A DNA stretch of 64,000 nucleotides from Rhizobium sp. WSM4643 (GTDB taxonomy: Bacteria; Pseudomonadota; Alphaproteobacteria; Rhizobiales; Rhizobiaceae). The stretch spans positions 3,654,501-3,718,500 of the forward strand of contig NZ_CP104040.1 in NCBI RefSeq assembly GCF_025152745.1, given 5' to 3'. The notes beneath the pieces are model-generated. The model saw nothing but the letters and a program-made list of their open reading frames with translations, was not told where the DNA came from and did no database searches. This document shows positions 8,312 through 17,863 of the stretch, one piece after another. Made by a program: the position numbers and the translations under genes. How positions within the stretch are numbered: position 1 is the stretch's first letter; each line of letters starts with the position of its first letter.

Positions 8312-9136
8312 ATGCGGCTGCTTTTTCTGGGTGACATGGTCGGCAAGACGGGACGCACGGCGGTCTGGGACCGTCTTCCCGGCCTGGTTTCCGACCTCAA
8401 ACTCGATTTCGTCATCGTCAACGGCGAGAACGCCGCTGGCGGCTTCGGTATCACCGAGGACATCTTTCTGGAAACGATCAATGCCGGTGCCGATGTGGTA
8501 ACGACAGGCAATCACGTCTGGGACCAGAAGGAAGCCGTCGCTTTTGCCGGCCGGCACGATCAGTTCCTGCGTCCTGCCAACTATCCGCAAGGCACGCCTG
8601 GCCGCGGCTCCGGCCTTTTCTACGCCAGGAACGGCGCGCGGGTGCTTGTCGCCAACGTCATGGGCCGGGTCTTCATGCATCCGGAACTCGACGACCCTTT
8701 CAAATCGGCGGAAGTCATCCTCGACGCCTGCCCCCTGAAGGAACAGGCCGACGCGATCATCTTCGATTTCCATGCGGAGGCGACCAGTGAGAAGCAGTGC
8801 TTCGGCCATTTCGTCGACGGCCGCGCCAGCTTCGTCGTAGGCACCCACACGCATGTACCGACCGCCGACGCACAGATCCTGAACGGCGGCACCGCCTATA
8901 TGTCGGATGCCGGCATGTGCGGCGACTACGACTCCTCCCTCGGCATGGACAAGGAGGAGCCGCTCAACCGCTTCATCTCCAAGATGCCGAAGGGCCGCAT
9001 GGAGGCCGCGACCGGCCCCGCGACGATCTGCGGCGTCGGCGTGGAGATCTCGGATACGACGGGACTTGCCGAAAAGATCGCGCCGCTCCGGCTCGGACCG
9101 CGGCTGGCGGAGACGGTGCCTGAGTTCTGGCGGTAG
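8312..9136 (+). CDS. YmdB-type metallophosphoesterase (TIGR00282 family)
   Basis: 274 aa cytoplasmic calcineurin-like phosphoesterase. Metal ligands are visible in LFLGDMVGKTG (Asp), VIVNGENAAGGFGI (Asn/Glu), TGNHVWDQKE (His), DFHAEATSEK and HVPTADA. Family members hydrolyse 2',3'-cyclic nucleotides. It starts 3 nt after the cyclo-ligase stop, an arrangement that suggests one operon. Substrate in rhizobia is unknown. Confidence 0.88.
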   Translation: MRLLFLGDMVGKTGRTAVWDRLPGLVSDLKLDFVIVNGENAAGGFGITEDIFLETINAGADVVTTGNHVWDQKEAVAFAGRHDQFLRPANYPQGTPGRGSGLFYARNGARVLVANVMGRVFMHPELDDPFKSAEVILDACPLKEQADAIIFDFHAEATSEKQCFGHFVDGRASFVVGTHTHVPTADAQILNGGTAYMSDAGMCGDYDSSLGMDKEEPLNRFISKMPKGRMEAATGPATICGVGVEISDTTGLAEKIAPLRLGPRLAETVPEFWR

Positions 9137-9222
9137 CAGGCTGCGGGCGCCATCCAACACGCAATTGTGAGCACCCTCCGTCTGGACCCCTGCGGCCTCA
9201 TGCCGCATCCTCCCGCCATTCG

Positions 9223-9264
9223 CGCATAACCCCGAAAATCGGAATCGATTTTCGGGGTTATGCG
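9223..9264. repeat. Palindromic intergenic repeat (18-bp arms)
   Basis: Arms 9223-9240 and 9247-9264 are exact reverse complements around GGAATC. The same design, built round the core AATCGGAATCGATTT, recurs at 54562-54605 and in degraded form at 10210-10252. It lies between two plus-strand genes and probably folds in RNA; function unknown. Confidence 0.85.
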
Positions 9265-9299
9265 CCGATCAAAGGGTGATAGAGCGCCGGAGGGGTGGC

Positions 9300-10145
9300 A
9301 TGAAGCCGCGATATCTTGTCCTCGCTATCGCATGCCTTGCGGCCTTCGCCGCGCCGAATCTTGCCGGGGCACAAGAGCAGCGGCCACCGGCCAGCCAGTG
9401 CCAGGCGATCGCGCAAACCATCCCCGAGGTGACCTTCGCAAGCTTTTCCGGCGCTCCGCTGCTGATGCCTGCCGTCTCCGAGGGCGAGGACGTCAAACTC
9501 ACCTTCCTCGGCCACTCCACCTTCGAGATCGAAACGCCCGCAGGCATCGTCATCGCGACAGATTATAATGGCTGGTACAGGCCGCCGACGATGCCCGACG
9601 TCGTGACCATGAACAAGGCCCATTCGACCCACTTCACCTTGACGCCCGATCCCGGCATCAAGCATGTGCTGCATGGGTGGAGCGATATTCCGGGCGAAAA
9701 GGCGAATATTAATCTCGTCGTCGGCGATGCTTATATCCGCAACGTCACGACGGATATCCGCTTCAGCTATGGCCTCGGCGGTGCGCACGAGAACGGCAAC
9801 TCCATCTTCATTTTCGAAATCGCCGGCCTCTGCATCGGTCATCTCGGCCACCTGCACTACGAACTGACGGATGCCCATTATACCGAGATCGGCCGCCTCG
9901 ACGTCGTCATGGTCCCCGTCGACGGTGGCCTGACCATGGGCGCTGACAGCATGAGCCGCGTCATCAAGCGGCTACGCTCGTCGCTGATCCTGCCGATGCA
10001 CCGCCGCGGCCCGCCGGTCGAAGCCTTCGTCTCGATGTTCGGCAAGGATTTCGACGTCGTCAATGCGCCCGATGACAGTATCACCGTCTCGATGCGCACG
10101 TTGCCGAAAAAACCGCTGATCTATGTGCTGAAGGGTGTGCAGTAA
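9300..10145 (+). CDS. Secreted metallo-beta-lactamase-fold hydrolase
   Basis: 281 aa from the ATG at 9300, which has GGAGGGG 7-13 nt upstream and opens a clear signal peptide (MKPRYLVLAIACLAAFAAPN, cleavage near AGA-Q). The mature part resembles the UlaG/RomA-like MBL group: LTFLGHSTFEIETPAGIVIATD, later GHLGHLHYEL and DVVMVPVDGG. The usual HxHxDH motif is only partly kept (MNKAHSTHFT), so activity is uncertain. Likely periplasmic; stands alone. Confidence 0.78.
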   Translation: MKPRYLVLAIACLAAFAAPNLAGAQEQRPPASQCQAIAQTIPEVTFASFSGAPLLMPAVSEGEDVKLTFLGHSTFEIETPAGIVIATDYNGWYRPPTMPDVVTMNKAHSTHFTLTPDPGIKHVLHGWSDIPGEKANINLVVGDAYIRNVTTDIRFSYGLGGAHENGNSIFIFEIAGLCIGHLGHLHYELTDAHYTEIGRLDVVMVPVDGGLTMGADSMSRVIKRLRSSLILPMHRRGPPVEAFVSMFGKDFDVVNAPDDSITVSMRTLPKKPLIYVLKGVQ

Positions 10146-10162
10146 ACAGGCTCGGCGGTTTT

Positions 10163-10252
10163 CCGCGCGTCTTTTAGGCGCGCAAAGGACGCTGTAGCAC
10201 TCTGAACTGCTGCATAATTCTATCCCTAAATCGATTCCAATTTAGGAGTTAT
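10163..10252. repeat. Two degraded intergenic hairpin repeats in tandem
   Basis: 10163-10198 belongs to the family that combines CGCGTCTTTT..GCGCGC with GCTGTA (also near 21048-21089, 48868-48912 and 54617-54660). 10210-10252 is a degraded copy of the GCATAATT...ATCGATT palindrome at 9223 and 54562. The same two families also sit side by side at 54562-54660, so they may move or be inherited as one composite element. Confidence 0.6.
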
Positions 10253-10268
10253 CCAGGAGCCTCGTACA

Positions 10269-10772
10269 TCAGGCGAACTGCAGATGGCGCTTGATTCCGA
10301 CATCCGGCATCTTGTCGTCGTCGAGATTGGCCTTGGCGATCTCCCAGCCGAATTTCAGCGTGTTGCCTGTGGAAACCCAGATCTCGGCATCGTCGACATG
10401 GAGGGACAGCATGGTAAGCTTGGGGTCCTTCTTGCCGCCGTCATACCAGGCCGCGACGATCGAACTCCAGTATTCCTCGATCTTGGAAGGGTCGGGGCGC
10501 ACGTCGATCACGCCGGCAAGGCAGGCGTGATAGTCGTGATCCTTGCCGACGACACAGAAATGCGCGCGGCTGCCGGGCTTGATGGCGCGCACGATGTCGG
10601 CATCGGTCTTGGTGTAGAACCAGATGGTGTTGGTGGTGGGATCGGCATGCGGTGCCATCGGCTGCATGTGCATGTCCAGTCCGGAAATTCCGAGCATGCC
10701 GGCATGAACATCGTTGACCTGATCCCAGAGCTGACGTGCTGGATGTTCCTGCGCCTCGCTGAGACTTGCCAT
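10269..10772 (-). CDS. Pyridoxamine 5'-phosphate oxidase-like (general stress) flavoprotein
   Basis: 167 aa split-barrel FMN-binding protein of the general-stress family. Typical segments are TNTIWFYTKTDADIVRAI, AHFCVVGKDHDYHACLAGV and the tryptophan-rich IEEYWSSIVAAWYDGGKKD. Probably binds FMN or F420-like cofactor in the cytoplasm; no specific substrate can be inferred. Transcribed alone and divergent from the secreted protein at 10911. Confidence 0.85.
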   Translation of the reverse strand: MASLSEAQEHPARQLWDQVNDVHAGMLGISGLDMHMQPMAPHADPTTNTIWFYTKTDADIVRAIKPGSRAHFCVVGKDHDYHACLAGVIDVRPDPSKIEEYWSSIVAAWYDGGKKDPKLTMLSLHVDDAEIWVSTGNTLKFGWEIAKANLDDDKMPDVGIKRHLQFA

Positions 10773-10910
10773 GACCGTTCCTTTCCGTTGTATGGAGTTC
10801 GGTTTGAAACGTCATCTCCTCGCCTTTGTTCCGTTCGGAAGCAGCGGACGGTGCCCTCTTTTCCGCGCAGGGGAATATGCGATAGTGCGCGCCTGACCGG
10901 GAGGATCACG

Positions 10911-11345
10911 ATGCGAACAGGACATTCGATTCTGGCTTTAATCTTTTGCGCAGCCTTTGCGCCCAAAGGCCTCGCGGCGGAAAAGACTTTCAAGCCTGAC
11001 GGGAACGGTCAGGTCGTCTTCGTCACGCCCACAAGAAATATCGGCTGTGTCTATACGCCAAAGGGCGGCGTCGAAATGTATGTTCCCGAAGACGGCGGTC
11101 CGGAGCTTGCCTGCGATCGCATCGAGCCGCTCTACGTCCGCCTCATCCTGCCGGCGAGCGGCAAGGCCTATATCTTCAAGATGGTCGGCGACACCGCCTG
11201 CTGCAGCGAAGAGCATGTGCTCGACTATGGCGAGAGCTGGAGGGACGGGCCCTATTCGTGCACCTCCAGCACGGAAGGGTTGCGCTGCCGACGCCGGGAC
11301 GGACATGGTTTCTTCGCTAGCCGCAAGCGGCTGACGGTTGACTGA
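10911..11345 (+). CDS. Small secreted protein (DUF6636-like)
   Basis: 144 aa from the ATG at 10911, preceded by GGGAGG at a good distance. Signal peptide about residues 1-24 (ends KGLAA-E). The mature protein has cysteines at IGCVYTP, ELACDR, DTACCSEE, YSCTSS and LRCRRRD, consistent with disulfide bonding in the periplasm. The pattern resembles a small conserved family of unknown function; the DUF number is a memory-based suggestion. Confidence 0.75.
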   Translation: MRTGHSILALIFCAAFAPKGLAAEKTFKPDGNGQVVFVTPTRNIGCVYTPKGGVEMYVPEDGGPELACDRIEPLYVRLILPASGKAYIFKMVGDTACCSEEHVLDYGESWRDGPYSCTSSTEGLRCRRRDGHGFFASRKRLTVD

Positions 11346-11461
11346 GACAGGCGACAGACCCGTGCATCATGCGGCAAATCTACCGCTTTTTCCTTGAACG
11401 GGTGCCGTTTCGCTCTTATAAGGCGGCCCATTCCGAACAATGAGACGTGAACAGGGGTGCC

Positions 11462-12208
11462 ATGGCTGGCCATTCACAGTTTAAAAACATCATGCACCGC
11501 AAAGGCCGTCAGGATGCCGTGCGGTCGAAAATGTTCTCCAAGCTTGCGCGCGAAATCACCGTTGCCGCCAAGGCCGGCCTGCCCGACCCGACGATGAACG
11601 CCCGCCTTCGGCTGGCGATCCAGAACGCCAAGGCCCAGTCCATGCCGAAGGACAATATCGACCGCGCCATCAAGAAGGCAGCCGGCGCCGACGGCGAGAA
11701 TTACGATGAAGTCCGCTATGAGGGCTACGGCCCCGGCGGCACGGCGATCATCGTCGAGGCCCTGACCGACAACCGCAACCGTACCGCCTCCAACGTGCGC
11801 TCGAGCTTCACCAAGGCTGGCGGCGCTCTCGGCGAAACCGGTTCCGTGTCCTTCTCCTTCGACCATGTCGGCGAAATCACCTACAAACTCTCCGTCGGCG
11901 ATGGCGACAAGGTGATGGAAGCCGCGATCGAAGCCGGCGCCGACGACGTCGAAACCGACGAAGACGGCCACTACATCACCTGCGCCTTCGAAGCCCTCGG
12001 CGAAGTGGCGAAAGCGCTGGAATCGAGCCTCGGCGAAGCCGAAACCGTCAAGGCCGTCTGGCGTGCCCAGAACAACGTCCCGGTAGACGAGGAAAAAGCC
12101 CAGTCGCTGCTGAAACTCATCGACAGCCTGGAAGACGATGACGACGTGCAGAACGTCTATTCCAACTTCGAAGTCTCGGAGGAAGTCCTGGCGAAGCTCT
12201 CGGCCTGA
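11462..12208 (+). CDS. yebC: YebC/PmpR family protein (TACO1-like)
   Basis: 248 aa. N-terminal [20 protein letters not shown] is diagnostic; KNRTASN-like region ([21 protein letters not shown]) and the acidic C-terminal domain follow. YebC proteins act as regulators and, as shown for several homologues, relieve ribosome stalling at proline tracts. In alphaproteobacteria the gene is commonly just upstream of ruvC; here two minus-strand genes lie between. Start at 11462; an upstream ATG-like codon would add five residues. A terminator follows at 12232-12258. Confidence 0.95.
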   Translation: MAGHSQFKNIMHRKGRQDAVRSKMFSKLAREITVAAKAGLPDPTMNARLRLAIQNAKAQSMPKDNIDRAIKKAAGADGENYDEVRYEGYGPGGTAIIVEALTDNRNRTASNVRSSFTKAGGALGETGSVSFSFDHVGEITYKLSVGDGDKVMEAAIEAGADDVETDEDGHYITCAFEALGEVAKALESSLGEAETVKAVWRAQNNVPVDEEKAQSLLKLIDSLEDDDDVQNVYSNFEVSEEVLAKLSA

Positions 12209-12231
12209 TCTCCCCAGGCAGGTGTCAAATA

Positions 12232-12258
12232 AAACCCGGATGCAACGCCGGGTTTCTT
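12232..12258 (+). terminator. Rho-independent terminator of yebC
   Basis: AACCCGG..CCGGGTT stem with a short loop followed by TCTTCTT, 24 nt after the yebC stop. Confidence 0.75.
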
Positions 12259-12276
12259 CTTGCCGTAAAGGATTCA

Positions 12277-12302
12277 GATTTTAGGCCGACCGGCCTAAAA
12301 TC
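12277..12302. repeat. 26-bp palindrome, GATTTTAGGCCG family
   Basis: Two 12-bp arms (GATTTTAGGCCG and its complement) around AC, followed by ATCCTGTTCT. A second copy at 47502-47527, also just after a gene and also followed by GGATCCTGTTCT, shows it is a dispersed repeat. Located between the convergent yebC and luciferase-like genes. Confidence 0.8.
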
Positions 12303-12310
12303 ATCCTGTT

Positions 12311-13312
12311 CTAAGCGGCGGCTCGCATGAAATTTCCCAGCCCGGCGAATAGTTCCACCGATGTCAGCCGCGCCTCGATGTCGTGGATCGGCATCGAGAT
12401 GATCACCTCGTCGGCCTGCGTTTCCTGTAGGAACTCCGTCAGTTTCGCCTCCGCCGTCTTCTGCGAGCCGACCACGGCATAACGCAGCGTGTGTTCGACA
12501 TTCATCTTTTCCATCGGCGACCAGAAGTCCCCCATATCGGCCACCGGACGCGGGAACGGGCCGCGGACGTTGCGGCGCAGATTGACGAATTGCTGCTGGG
12601 CGGAGGTGAAATGATAGCGTGCCTCCTCGTCCGTCGCCGCCACCGCACCCATCACGCCGACCATCACATGGGGCTTGTCGAGCGTCGCCGAGGGCTGGAA
12701 GCGGTCGCGGTAGATCGCAATCGCATCGAGCAGCATGTCGGGCGCGAAATGCGAGGCGAAGGCATAGGGAAGCCCCAGCATGCCGGCGAGTTGGGCGCTG
12801 TAGAGACTGGAGCCGAGCAGCCAGATCGGGATATGTGAGCCATTGCCGGGAACCGCGAGGATCGCCTGGTTCTCGACCGGCGTATCGAGGAGTTGCTGCA
12901 GTTCCACCACGTCGTTGGGGAAACTGTTTGCACCGGCCTCGAGGTTGCGCCGCAGCGCTTGTGCTGTGCGCATGTCCGTTCCCGGTGCACGCCCGAGGCC
13001 GAGATCGATGCGGCCGGGGAAGAGCGCCTCCAGCGTGCCGAACTGCTCGGCGATGACGAGCGGCGAATGATTGGGCAGCATGATGCCGCCGGAGCCGATG
13101 CGGATGCGCTTTGTCGCAGCCCCGACATGGCCGATGACGACCGCGGTGGCAGCGCTGGCGATCCCCGGCATGCCGTGATGTTCGGCGAGCCAGAAGCGCT
13201 TGTAACCGAACTCCTCGGCCTTCACAGCCATCCGCGCAGAGCCATCGAGGGACTGGCGCACGGTGCTGCCTTCGGCAACGGGGGAAAGGTCGAGTATGGA
13301 GAAGGGAACCAT
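12311..13312 (-). CDS. LLM-class flavin-dependent oxidoreductase
   Basis: 333 aa luciferase-like monooxygenase, TIM-barrel. Start chosen at 13312 ([17 protein letters not shown]) as in close family members; 26 upstream codons are dropped. Conserved segments: [48 protein letters not shown] and the C-terminal [11 protein letters not shown]. Uses reduced FMN and oxygen on an unknown substrate. Convergent with yebC; the chemoreceptor terminator lies upstream. Confidence 0.9.
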   Translation of the reverse strand: MVPFSILDLSPVAEGSTVRQSLDGSARMAVKAEEFGYKRFWLAEHHGMPGIASAATAVVIGHVGAATKRIRIGSGGIMLPNHSPLVIAEQFGTLEALFPGRIDLGLGRAPGTDMRTAQALRRNLEAGANSFPNDVVELQQLLDTPVENQAILAVPGNGSHIPIWLLGSSLYSAQLAGMLGLPYAFASHFAPDMLLDAIAIYRDRFQPSATLDKPHVMVGVMGAVAATDEEARYHFTSAQQQFVNLRRNVRGPFPRPVADMGDFWSPMEKMNVEHTLRYAVVGSQKTAEAKLTEFLQETQADEVIISMPIHDIEARLTSVELFAGLGNFMRAAA

Positions 13313-13388
13313 GGGAAACCTGCCGGGCAGTTGGACGATGCCGTCTATGTAGGTTCGCGCCCACACCATTCCAAACCATGAGCGCAAC

Positions 13389-13413
13389 AAAAAGGGCCGC
13401 GCGAGCGCGGCCC
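13389..13413 (-). terminator. Terminator of the chemoreceptor gene
   Basis: Nine-bp GC stem (GGGCCGCGC/GCGCGGCCC) with a two-base loop; on the minus strand it is followed by TTTTT. Lies 25 nt after the stop of the gene at 13438-15753. Confidence 0.85.
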
Positions 13414-13437
13414 CTGTGCAATGTTGAAAGCGCTGAG

Positions 13438-15753
13438 TTACCGGTGACGGCGCAGCACGTGCACCTCGGCGCTCGGTTGATGGTGGCCGGGCGGCAGCGT
13501 GAAATTGCCGAGCTGGCGGTCCATTTCCAGGGCTTCCGTCGCCAGCCGGTGGATCGCCGCCGTCGTCTCCTCGACCATCGAGGCATTCTGCTGCGTCATC
13601 GCGTCGAGTTCGGCGACGGCGCTATTGATCTCGCGCAGCGTATTCGCTTCCTCGCGGGTCGCACCCATGATCTCGTTGATCTGCCCGTTGATCGCCTCGA
13701 CATGGGCGCCGATGCCCGTCAACGCAACGCCCGCTTTTTCCACCAGCGCAACGCCGCTTTCGACCTCATGCGTCGATTTCTGCAGCAGGCTGGAGATCTC
13801 TTTGGCCGCGCTCGACGAGCGCTGGGCGAGTTCGCGCACTTCCATGGCGACGACCGCGAAGCCCTTGCCGGATTCACCGGCGCGCGCTGCCTCGACACCG
13901 GCATTGAGCGCCAGGAGGTTGGTCTGGAAGGCGATGTCGTCGATGACGGAGATGATCGTGTTGATCTGGCGCGACGAGGCCTGGATTGCCTCCATCGCCG
14001 CGATCGTCTCGCGCATGATCTGGCCCGAGCCGGTCGTCTCCTTCTTCGCGTCGCGGGCGATGCGCTCGGCCTGTTCGGCTCGCTCGATCTGCCGGCGGAC
14101 CGACTGGGTGATGGCGCTGATCGCATTCGCCGTCTCGGTGATCGAGGCCGCCTGGCGCTCGGTGCGCCCGGCAAGTTCGTCGGCGCCGGTGCGCATCTCC
14201 TCGGAGCCGGCGCGCACCGCCATCGAATTACCGCCGATTGCCGTCATGGTTTCGCTGAGTGTCGCCAGCGCCTCGTTGAAATTGACGCGCAGGCTTTCGA
14301 GCTCGTTCGGGAAGCGGGTATCGATCTGATAGGCGAGATCGCCGTTCGCCAGATGATGCAGGCCCTCGTCAATCGCCTCGACCACCTGCTGCAGCCTCTT
14401 CGCCTCGGCGTCGCGCTCGGCCAGATTCTGCTGGCGGTCTTGCTCGGCCTGCAGGCGCGTCTCCTCGCTGGCGGCTTCGAGCTCGCGGCTTTCGATCAGC
14501 GAATGGCGGAAGCGGTCGAGCGCGTTCGCCATCGTGCCGATCTCATCCTTGCGGTTCAGGCTGCCGATCTCGCTGTCGAGCTTGCCGTCGGCGACATCGC
14601 GTGTGACGCCGGCAAGCCGCGCAAGCGGCGAAAACAGCAAATTGGTGACGAGCCCGGTCGCGATCGCCATGACGACGAGTACGCCGATGCCGATCATCGT
14701 CAGCAGGGTGGCGATCTCGATCGAGCCGGCATTGAGCTCGCTCAAAAGCACGCTTTCGACCACGAGGAAGCGATCGCCGCGATAATCGATACCGCGGACA
14801 TAGGCGCGAGCCGCACCATCCGCTCGGCCGAAATCGGCAACGGTCATCGCCGAACTGGCAAGCGCACTCTTGATGAAGGTGAAGGGCGTCGCGTCAAGCG
14901 TCGCAAGCTTGCCGCTTCCGTCGAGCCCGACGGCGGAGCCATCTCCCGAGACGATCGCCGCCCGCGCCGTGCTGCCCTGGATGATGCCCTTGGCGAGGAT
15001 GCCGGTGACGATCTCATCCCGCACCTTGAAGAGGATGATGCCCTTGGCCGCCCCAAGCTTGATGATCGGCACGGCATAGAAGATCGCCGACTTGCCGCTG
15101 CCGGCATCGACGCGAAGACCGGAAAAGCCTGTCGGCGCGGCGTCATCGGTCGCCTTGGCGGTATTCTCGATTGCCTTGGCGAAAGCGATGCCGGCGCCGG
15201 TGGTCTTCCAGGCGTCCGACTTCAGATTTTCGGCGAAATCGTCTTGCTTCTTATAGGAATAGAGCACGGTACCCTCGAGATCGACGATCAGCAGATCGCT
15301 GAAGGCGGTATCATCGAGATCGCGGGCGACTTCGCCCTGCGTCTTCTCGTGGCTCGAATAGTAAAAGCCGCTTGGCCCCTCCGGTTTGATCAGCTTCTCG
15401 CGCTGGTCGGCGGGGTTGGGGTTGCCTGCTATGAAAACCTTCTTCAGTTCGGCGCGCGCATCCCCCGCGGTCTTCTCGATGGTCTTCCAGCCGCTCTTCA
15501 GATTGGTGATCGACATTTGCAGCGCCTCGATGCGCGCGATGGAATTGGCCTGGTTTTCAAGCTGCGTCAGTTGGTCCTGCAGCATGTCGCCGCGAAAGAT
15601 CAGCACGCTTTCCTTGGCCTTCAGCGCCTGCTCGTCGGAAATGCGGCTGCTGGCGAAATAGGCAAGCACATCGATGACCGCGATCGACAGCACGGTCAGC
15701 AGAATGAATGTGACGATGACCTTGAAGGACAGGGATTGAAATCTCCGAGCCAT
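13438..15753 (-). CDS. Methyl-accepting chemotaxis protein
   Basis: 771 aa from ATG at 15753. Membrane helix about 8-30, a large periplasmic sensor domain of about 300 residues (no cache motif confidently named), second helix near 340-365 ([19 protein letters not shown]), HAMP domain with a second HAMP-like segment ([17 protein letters not shown] and [14 protein letters not shown]), and a signalling tip ([20 protein letters not shown]). It ends in basic residues and lacks a CheR/CheB-tethering pentapeptide. Monocistronic with its own terminator; ligand unknown. Confidence 0.93.
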   Translation of the reverse strand: MARRFQSLSFKVIVTFILLTVLSIAVIDVLAYFASSRISDEQALKAKESVLIFRGDMLQDQLTQLENQANSIARIEALQMSITNLKSGWKTIEKTAGDARAELKKVFIAGNPNPADQREKLIKPEGPSGFYYSSHEKTQGEVARDLDDTAFSDLLIVDLEGTVLYSYKKQDDFAENLKSDAWKTTGAGIAFAKAIENTAKATDDAAPTGFSGLRVDAGSGKSAIFYAVPIIKLGAAKGIILFKVRDEIVTGILAKGIIQGSTARAAIVSGDGSAVGLDGSGKLATLDATPFTFIKSALASSAMTVADFGRADGAARAYVRGIDYRGDRFLVVESVLLSELNAGSIEIATLLTMIGIGVLVVMAIATGLVTNLLFSPLARLAGVTRDVADGKLDSEIGSLNRKDEIGTMANALDRFRHSLIESRELEAASEETRLQAEQDRQQNLAERDAEAKRLQQVVEAIDEGLHHLANGDLAYQIDTRFPNELESLRVNFNEALATLSETMTAIGGNSMAVRAGSEEMRTGADELAGRTERQAASITETANAISAITQSVRRQIERAEQAERIARDAKKETTGSGQIMRETIAAMEAIQASSRQINTIISVIDDIAFQTNLLALNAGVEAARAGESGKGFAVVAMEVRELAQRSSSAAKEISSLLQKSTHEVESGVALVEKAGVALTGIGAHVEAINGQINEIMGATREEANTLREINSAVAELDAMTQQNASMVEETTAAIHRLATEALEMDRQLGNFTLPPGHHQPSAEVHVLRRHR

Positions 15754-15940
15754 GTACGACGAACCCCTTCTGAAAGCACCTGCCAAGCGCGGGCATGCAG
15801 CGCATGCCTGATCAACTGACCTATAAACAGAACATCGGGGGCTTAAATCTTCGCGAAGAGAAGCCCCTCTCGTATTCGATGACTAGAATTCAGGCATCTG
15901 TTTTAATTCGCGGTAAATGGCAGGGCCGAAATCCGGGAAT

Positions 15941-15955
15941 GTTTTTGTTTTGTTC
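15941..15955 (+). promoter_or_regulatory. Imperfect LexA box upstream of ruvC
   Basis: GTTT-TTGTTTT-GTTC matches the alphaproteobacterial LexA operator GTTC-N7-GTTC at seven of eight fixed bases, 44 nt before the ruvC ATG. Position fits SOS control of ruvC; one mismatch leaves doubt. Confidence 0.45.
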
Positions 15956-15998
15956 ACATATCAATGGCAGTTATTTCGCAATCGCTATAGGTTGAACC

Positions 15999-16508
15999 AT
16001 GCAAAACACGATTCGCATCGTCGGTATCGATCCCGGGCTTCGCCGCACCGGCTGGGGAATCATCGAGACATCAGGCAATTCCCTGCGGTTTGTGGCGTCC
16101 GGAACCGTGACCTCCGATGGAGACATGGACCTTGCCTCCCGCCTTTGCCAATTGCACGACGGCCTGGCGGAGATCGTCCACAGTTACAAGCCGGACGAGG
16201 CCGCCGTCGAACAGACCTTCGTCAACAAGGATGCGGTGGCGACCCTGAAGCTTGGTCAGGCCCGCGGCATTGCCATGCTGGTACCGGCGCGCGCCGGGCT
16301 GCCGGTCTCCGAATATGCCCCGAACGCCGTGAAGAAGGCCGTCATCGGCGTCGGCCATGGCGAAAAGCAGCAGATCCACATGATGTTGAAGATCCTGATG
16401 CCGAAGGTCGAATTCAAGGGCAACGATGCCGCCGACGCCCTGGCGATCGCCATCTGCCATGCGCATAATCGTGGCAGCAACCGAATGCGGCAGGCATTGG
16501 CCGGATAG
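15999..16508 (+). CDS. ruvC: RuvC, Holliday junction resolvase
   Basis: 169 aa. RNase H-fold nuclease with catalytic acids visible in [13 protein letters not shown] (Asp), [11 protein letters not shown] (Glu) and [14 protein letters not shown] (Asp). Cuts Holliday junctions together with RuvAB during recombinational repair. Normally followed closely by ruvA; here a toxin-antitoxin pair of about 670 nt intervenes. Confidence 0.97.
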   Translation: MQNTIRIVGIDPGLRRTGWGIIETSGNSLRFVASGTVTSDGDMDLASRLCQLHDGLAEIVHSYKPDEAAVEQTFVNKDAVATLKLGQARGIAMLVPARAGLPVSEYAPNAVKKAVIGVGHGEKQQIHMMLKILMPKVEFKGNDAADALAIAICHAHNRGSNRMRQALAG

Positions 16509-16511
16509 CTT

Positions 16512-16548
16512 GTTCTTGACTTGTTCCATTGGTAAGGATAATTCTTAC
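16512..16548 (+). promoter_or_regulatory. LexA box, promoter and palindromic operator of the first vapBC pair
   Basis: Three overlapping signals start 4 nt after the ruvC stop. An exact LexA box GTTC-TTGACTT-GTTC spans 16512-16526. Its spacer contains a -35 TTGACT (16516-16521), 17 nt from a -10 TAATTC (16539-16544). A 17-bp palindrome GTAAGGATAATTCTTAC (16532-16548) covers the -10 and is the likely VapB operator. Transcription would serve vapBC1, ruvA and possibly all genes to ruvB. Motifs are seen directly; control by LexA and VapB is inference. Confidence 0.75.
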
Positions 16549-16565
16549 TATGAAGGAGCAACAAG

Positions 16566-16817
16566 ATGCGAGTTACGTCCAAAGGGCAGGTCACCATTCC
16601 TCGTGATCTCAGGGAACTTGTCGGCATCGAGGCCAATAGCGAGGTCATTTTCTCGATAGAGGGCGGCAAGCTCGTTCTCTCGCCGAAGAACGGCAAGCAG
16701 GAGATCGAGGATCGGGGCCGCCTGGATCGTTTCATACAGACGATCCGTCGCCTCGAGGGCACTGGCGATCAGGAGATCGATGCCGAAGACCTTATGTCGA
16801 TGACCCGTGATCGCTGA
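16566..16817 (+). CDS. vapB: AbrB/SpoVT-fold antitoxin (VapB-type)
   Basis: 83 aa. The N-terminal VTSKGQVTIPRDLRELVGI is the swapped-hairpin AbrB DNA-binding domain; the acidic C-terminal part (about 45-83) is the toxin-wrapping tail. GAAGGAG lies 5-11 nt upstream. Its TGA overlaps the toxin ATG by one base. Expected to neutralise the PIN toxin and repress the shared promoter. Inserted between ruvC and ruvA. The copy at 17913 is a different paralogue. Confidence 0.9.
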   Translation: MRVTSKGQVTIPRDLRELVGIEANSEVIFSIEGGKLVLSPKNGKQEIEDRGRLDRFIQTIRRLEGTGDQEIDAEDLMSMTRDR

Positions 16818-17230
16818 TGGCCACACTGATCGATACGAACATACTTGTCGATCTGGCCGTGGTCGGTTCGGACTGGCACGGTTGGTCGCGTCGAAAGATG
16901 CTTGACGTCTTCAAAGACGGTCCTGTCCTCATAAACCCGATCATCTATTCAGAATTTTCCGTTCGGTACGACGACGTGGACGAAGTCGATCGACTGCTGC
17001 CGCAGGATGAATTCCGCCGCGAGAATCTGCCTTGGCCGGCTGCATTCGCCGCCGCTGCGGCCTTCCGGCTTTACCGTCGCGCCGGCGGTGGACGCGAACG
17101 GGTCTTGCCCGATTTCTTCATCGGCGCGCATGCGGCGATAAGGGGCTACAGAATTTTGACCCGCGATCCCAGCGGATACCGCTCCTATTTCCCCTCCGTT
17201 GACCTTATAACCCCCGAAACGCATCCTTGA
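16817..17230 (+). CDS. vapC: PIN-domain toxin (VapC-type ribonuclease)
   Basis: 137 aa. PIN domain with acidic active-site residues at LIDTNILVD (Asp6), YSEFSV (Glu near 45) and [12 protein letters not shown] (Asp near 99), then a late [15 protein letters not shown] motif typical of this VapC group. Family members cleave tRNA or rRNA in the cytoplasm. Start codon overlaps the antitoxin stop (TGATG). ruvA begins 13 nt after its stop, so both probably share one mRNA. No frameshift or missing catalytic residue, so it is presumably active. Confidence 0.9.
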   Translation: MATLIDTNILVDLAVVGSDWHGWSRRKMLDVFKDGPVLINPIIYSEFSVRYDDVDEVDRLLPQDEFRRENLPWPAAFAAAAAFRLYRRAGGGRERVLPDFFIGAHAAIRGYRILTRDPSGYRSYFPSVDLITPETHP

Positions 17231-17243
17231 GAGACCGCGACCC

Positions 17244-17858
17244 ATGATCGGCAAGCTGAAAGGCACCATAGACGAGATCGGCGAAGACTATGTGCTCGTC
17301 GACGTGCACGGCGTTTGCTACGTCGCCCATTGCTCGGCCCGCACCCTGTCCAAGCTCGGCTCGGCCGGCGAGGCCTGCGTGCTCTTCATCGAGACCTATG
17401 TGCGCGAGGACCAGTTGAAGCTCTTCGGTTTCATGACGGCGCTGGAGCGGGAATGGTTCAACCTGCTCCAGAGCGTCCAGGGCGTCGGCGCCAAGGTGGC
17501 GCTCGCCGTGCTCTCGACGCTGACGCCAGGCGAACTTGCCAATGCAATCGCCCTGCAGGACCGCGCCGCCGTCTCGCGTGCGCCGGGCGTTGGTCCGAAG
17601 GTGGCGATGCGCCTCGTCACCGAGCTCAAGAACCGGGCGCCGGCCCTTGCCGGCGAAGCGATCAATATCGCCCTCAAGCAGGAACTCGGCGAAGGGGTCG
17701 CGGCCGCGCCTGTCGCCGACGCGGTTTCAGCACTGACCAACCTCGGCTACAGCAGAGACCAGGCGGCGAATGCGATTGCCGCAGCAATGAAGACTGCAGG
17801 CGACGGCGCCGACAGCGCCAAGCTGATCAGGCTGGGATTGAAGGAGTTGGCGCGTTGA
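17244..17858 (+). CDS. ruvA: RuvA, Holliday junction-binding subunit
   Basis: 204 aa. N-terminal OB fold ([20 protein letters not shown]), central helix-hairpin-helix pair ([33 protein letters not shown]) and a C-terminal domain III that contacts RuvB (about 155-204). It binds four-way junctions and loads the RuvB motor. Sandwiched between two toxin-antitoxin pairs, with 13 nt on the left and 54 nt on the right. Confidence 0.97.
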   Translation: MIGKLKGTIDEIGEDYVLVDVHGVCYVAHCSARTLSKLGSAGEACVLFIETYVREDQLKLFGFMTALEREWFNLLQSVQGVGAKVALAVLSTLTPGELANAIALQDRAAVSRAPGVGPKVAMRLVTELKNRAPALAGEAINIALKQELGEGVAAAPVADAVSALTNLGYSRDQAANAIAAAMKTAGDGADSAKLIRLGLKELAR

Positions 17859-17863
17859 TCTCC

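Noticed and set aside
13378..15819. 813-codon plus-strand open frame opposite the chemoreceptor
   Set aside because: Arg/Asp/Gly-rich shadow of a high-GC coding gene; the minus-strand frame has all MCP domains.
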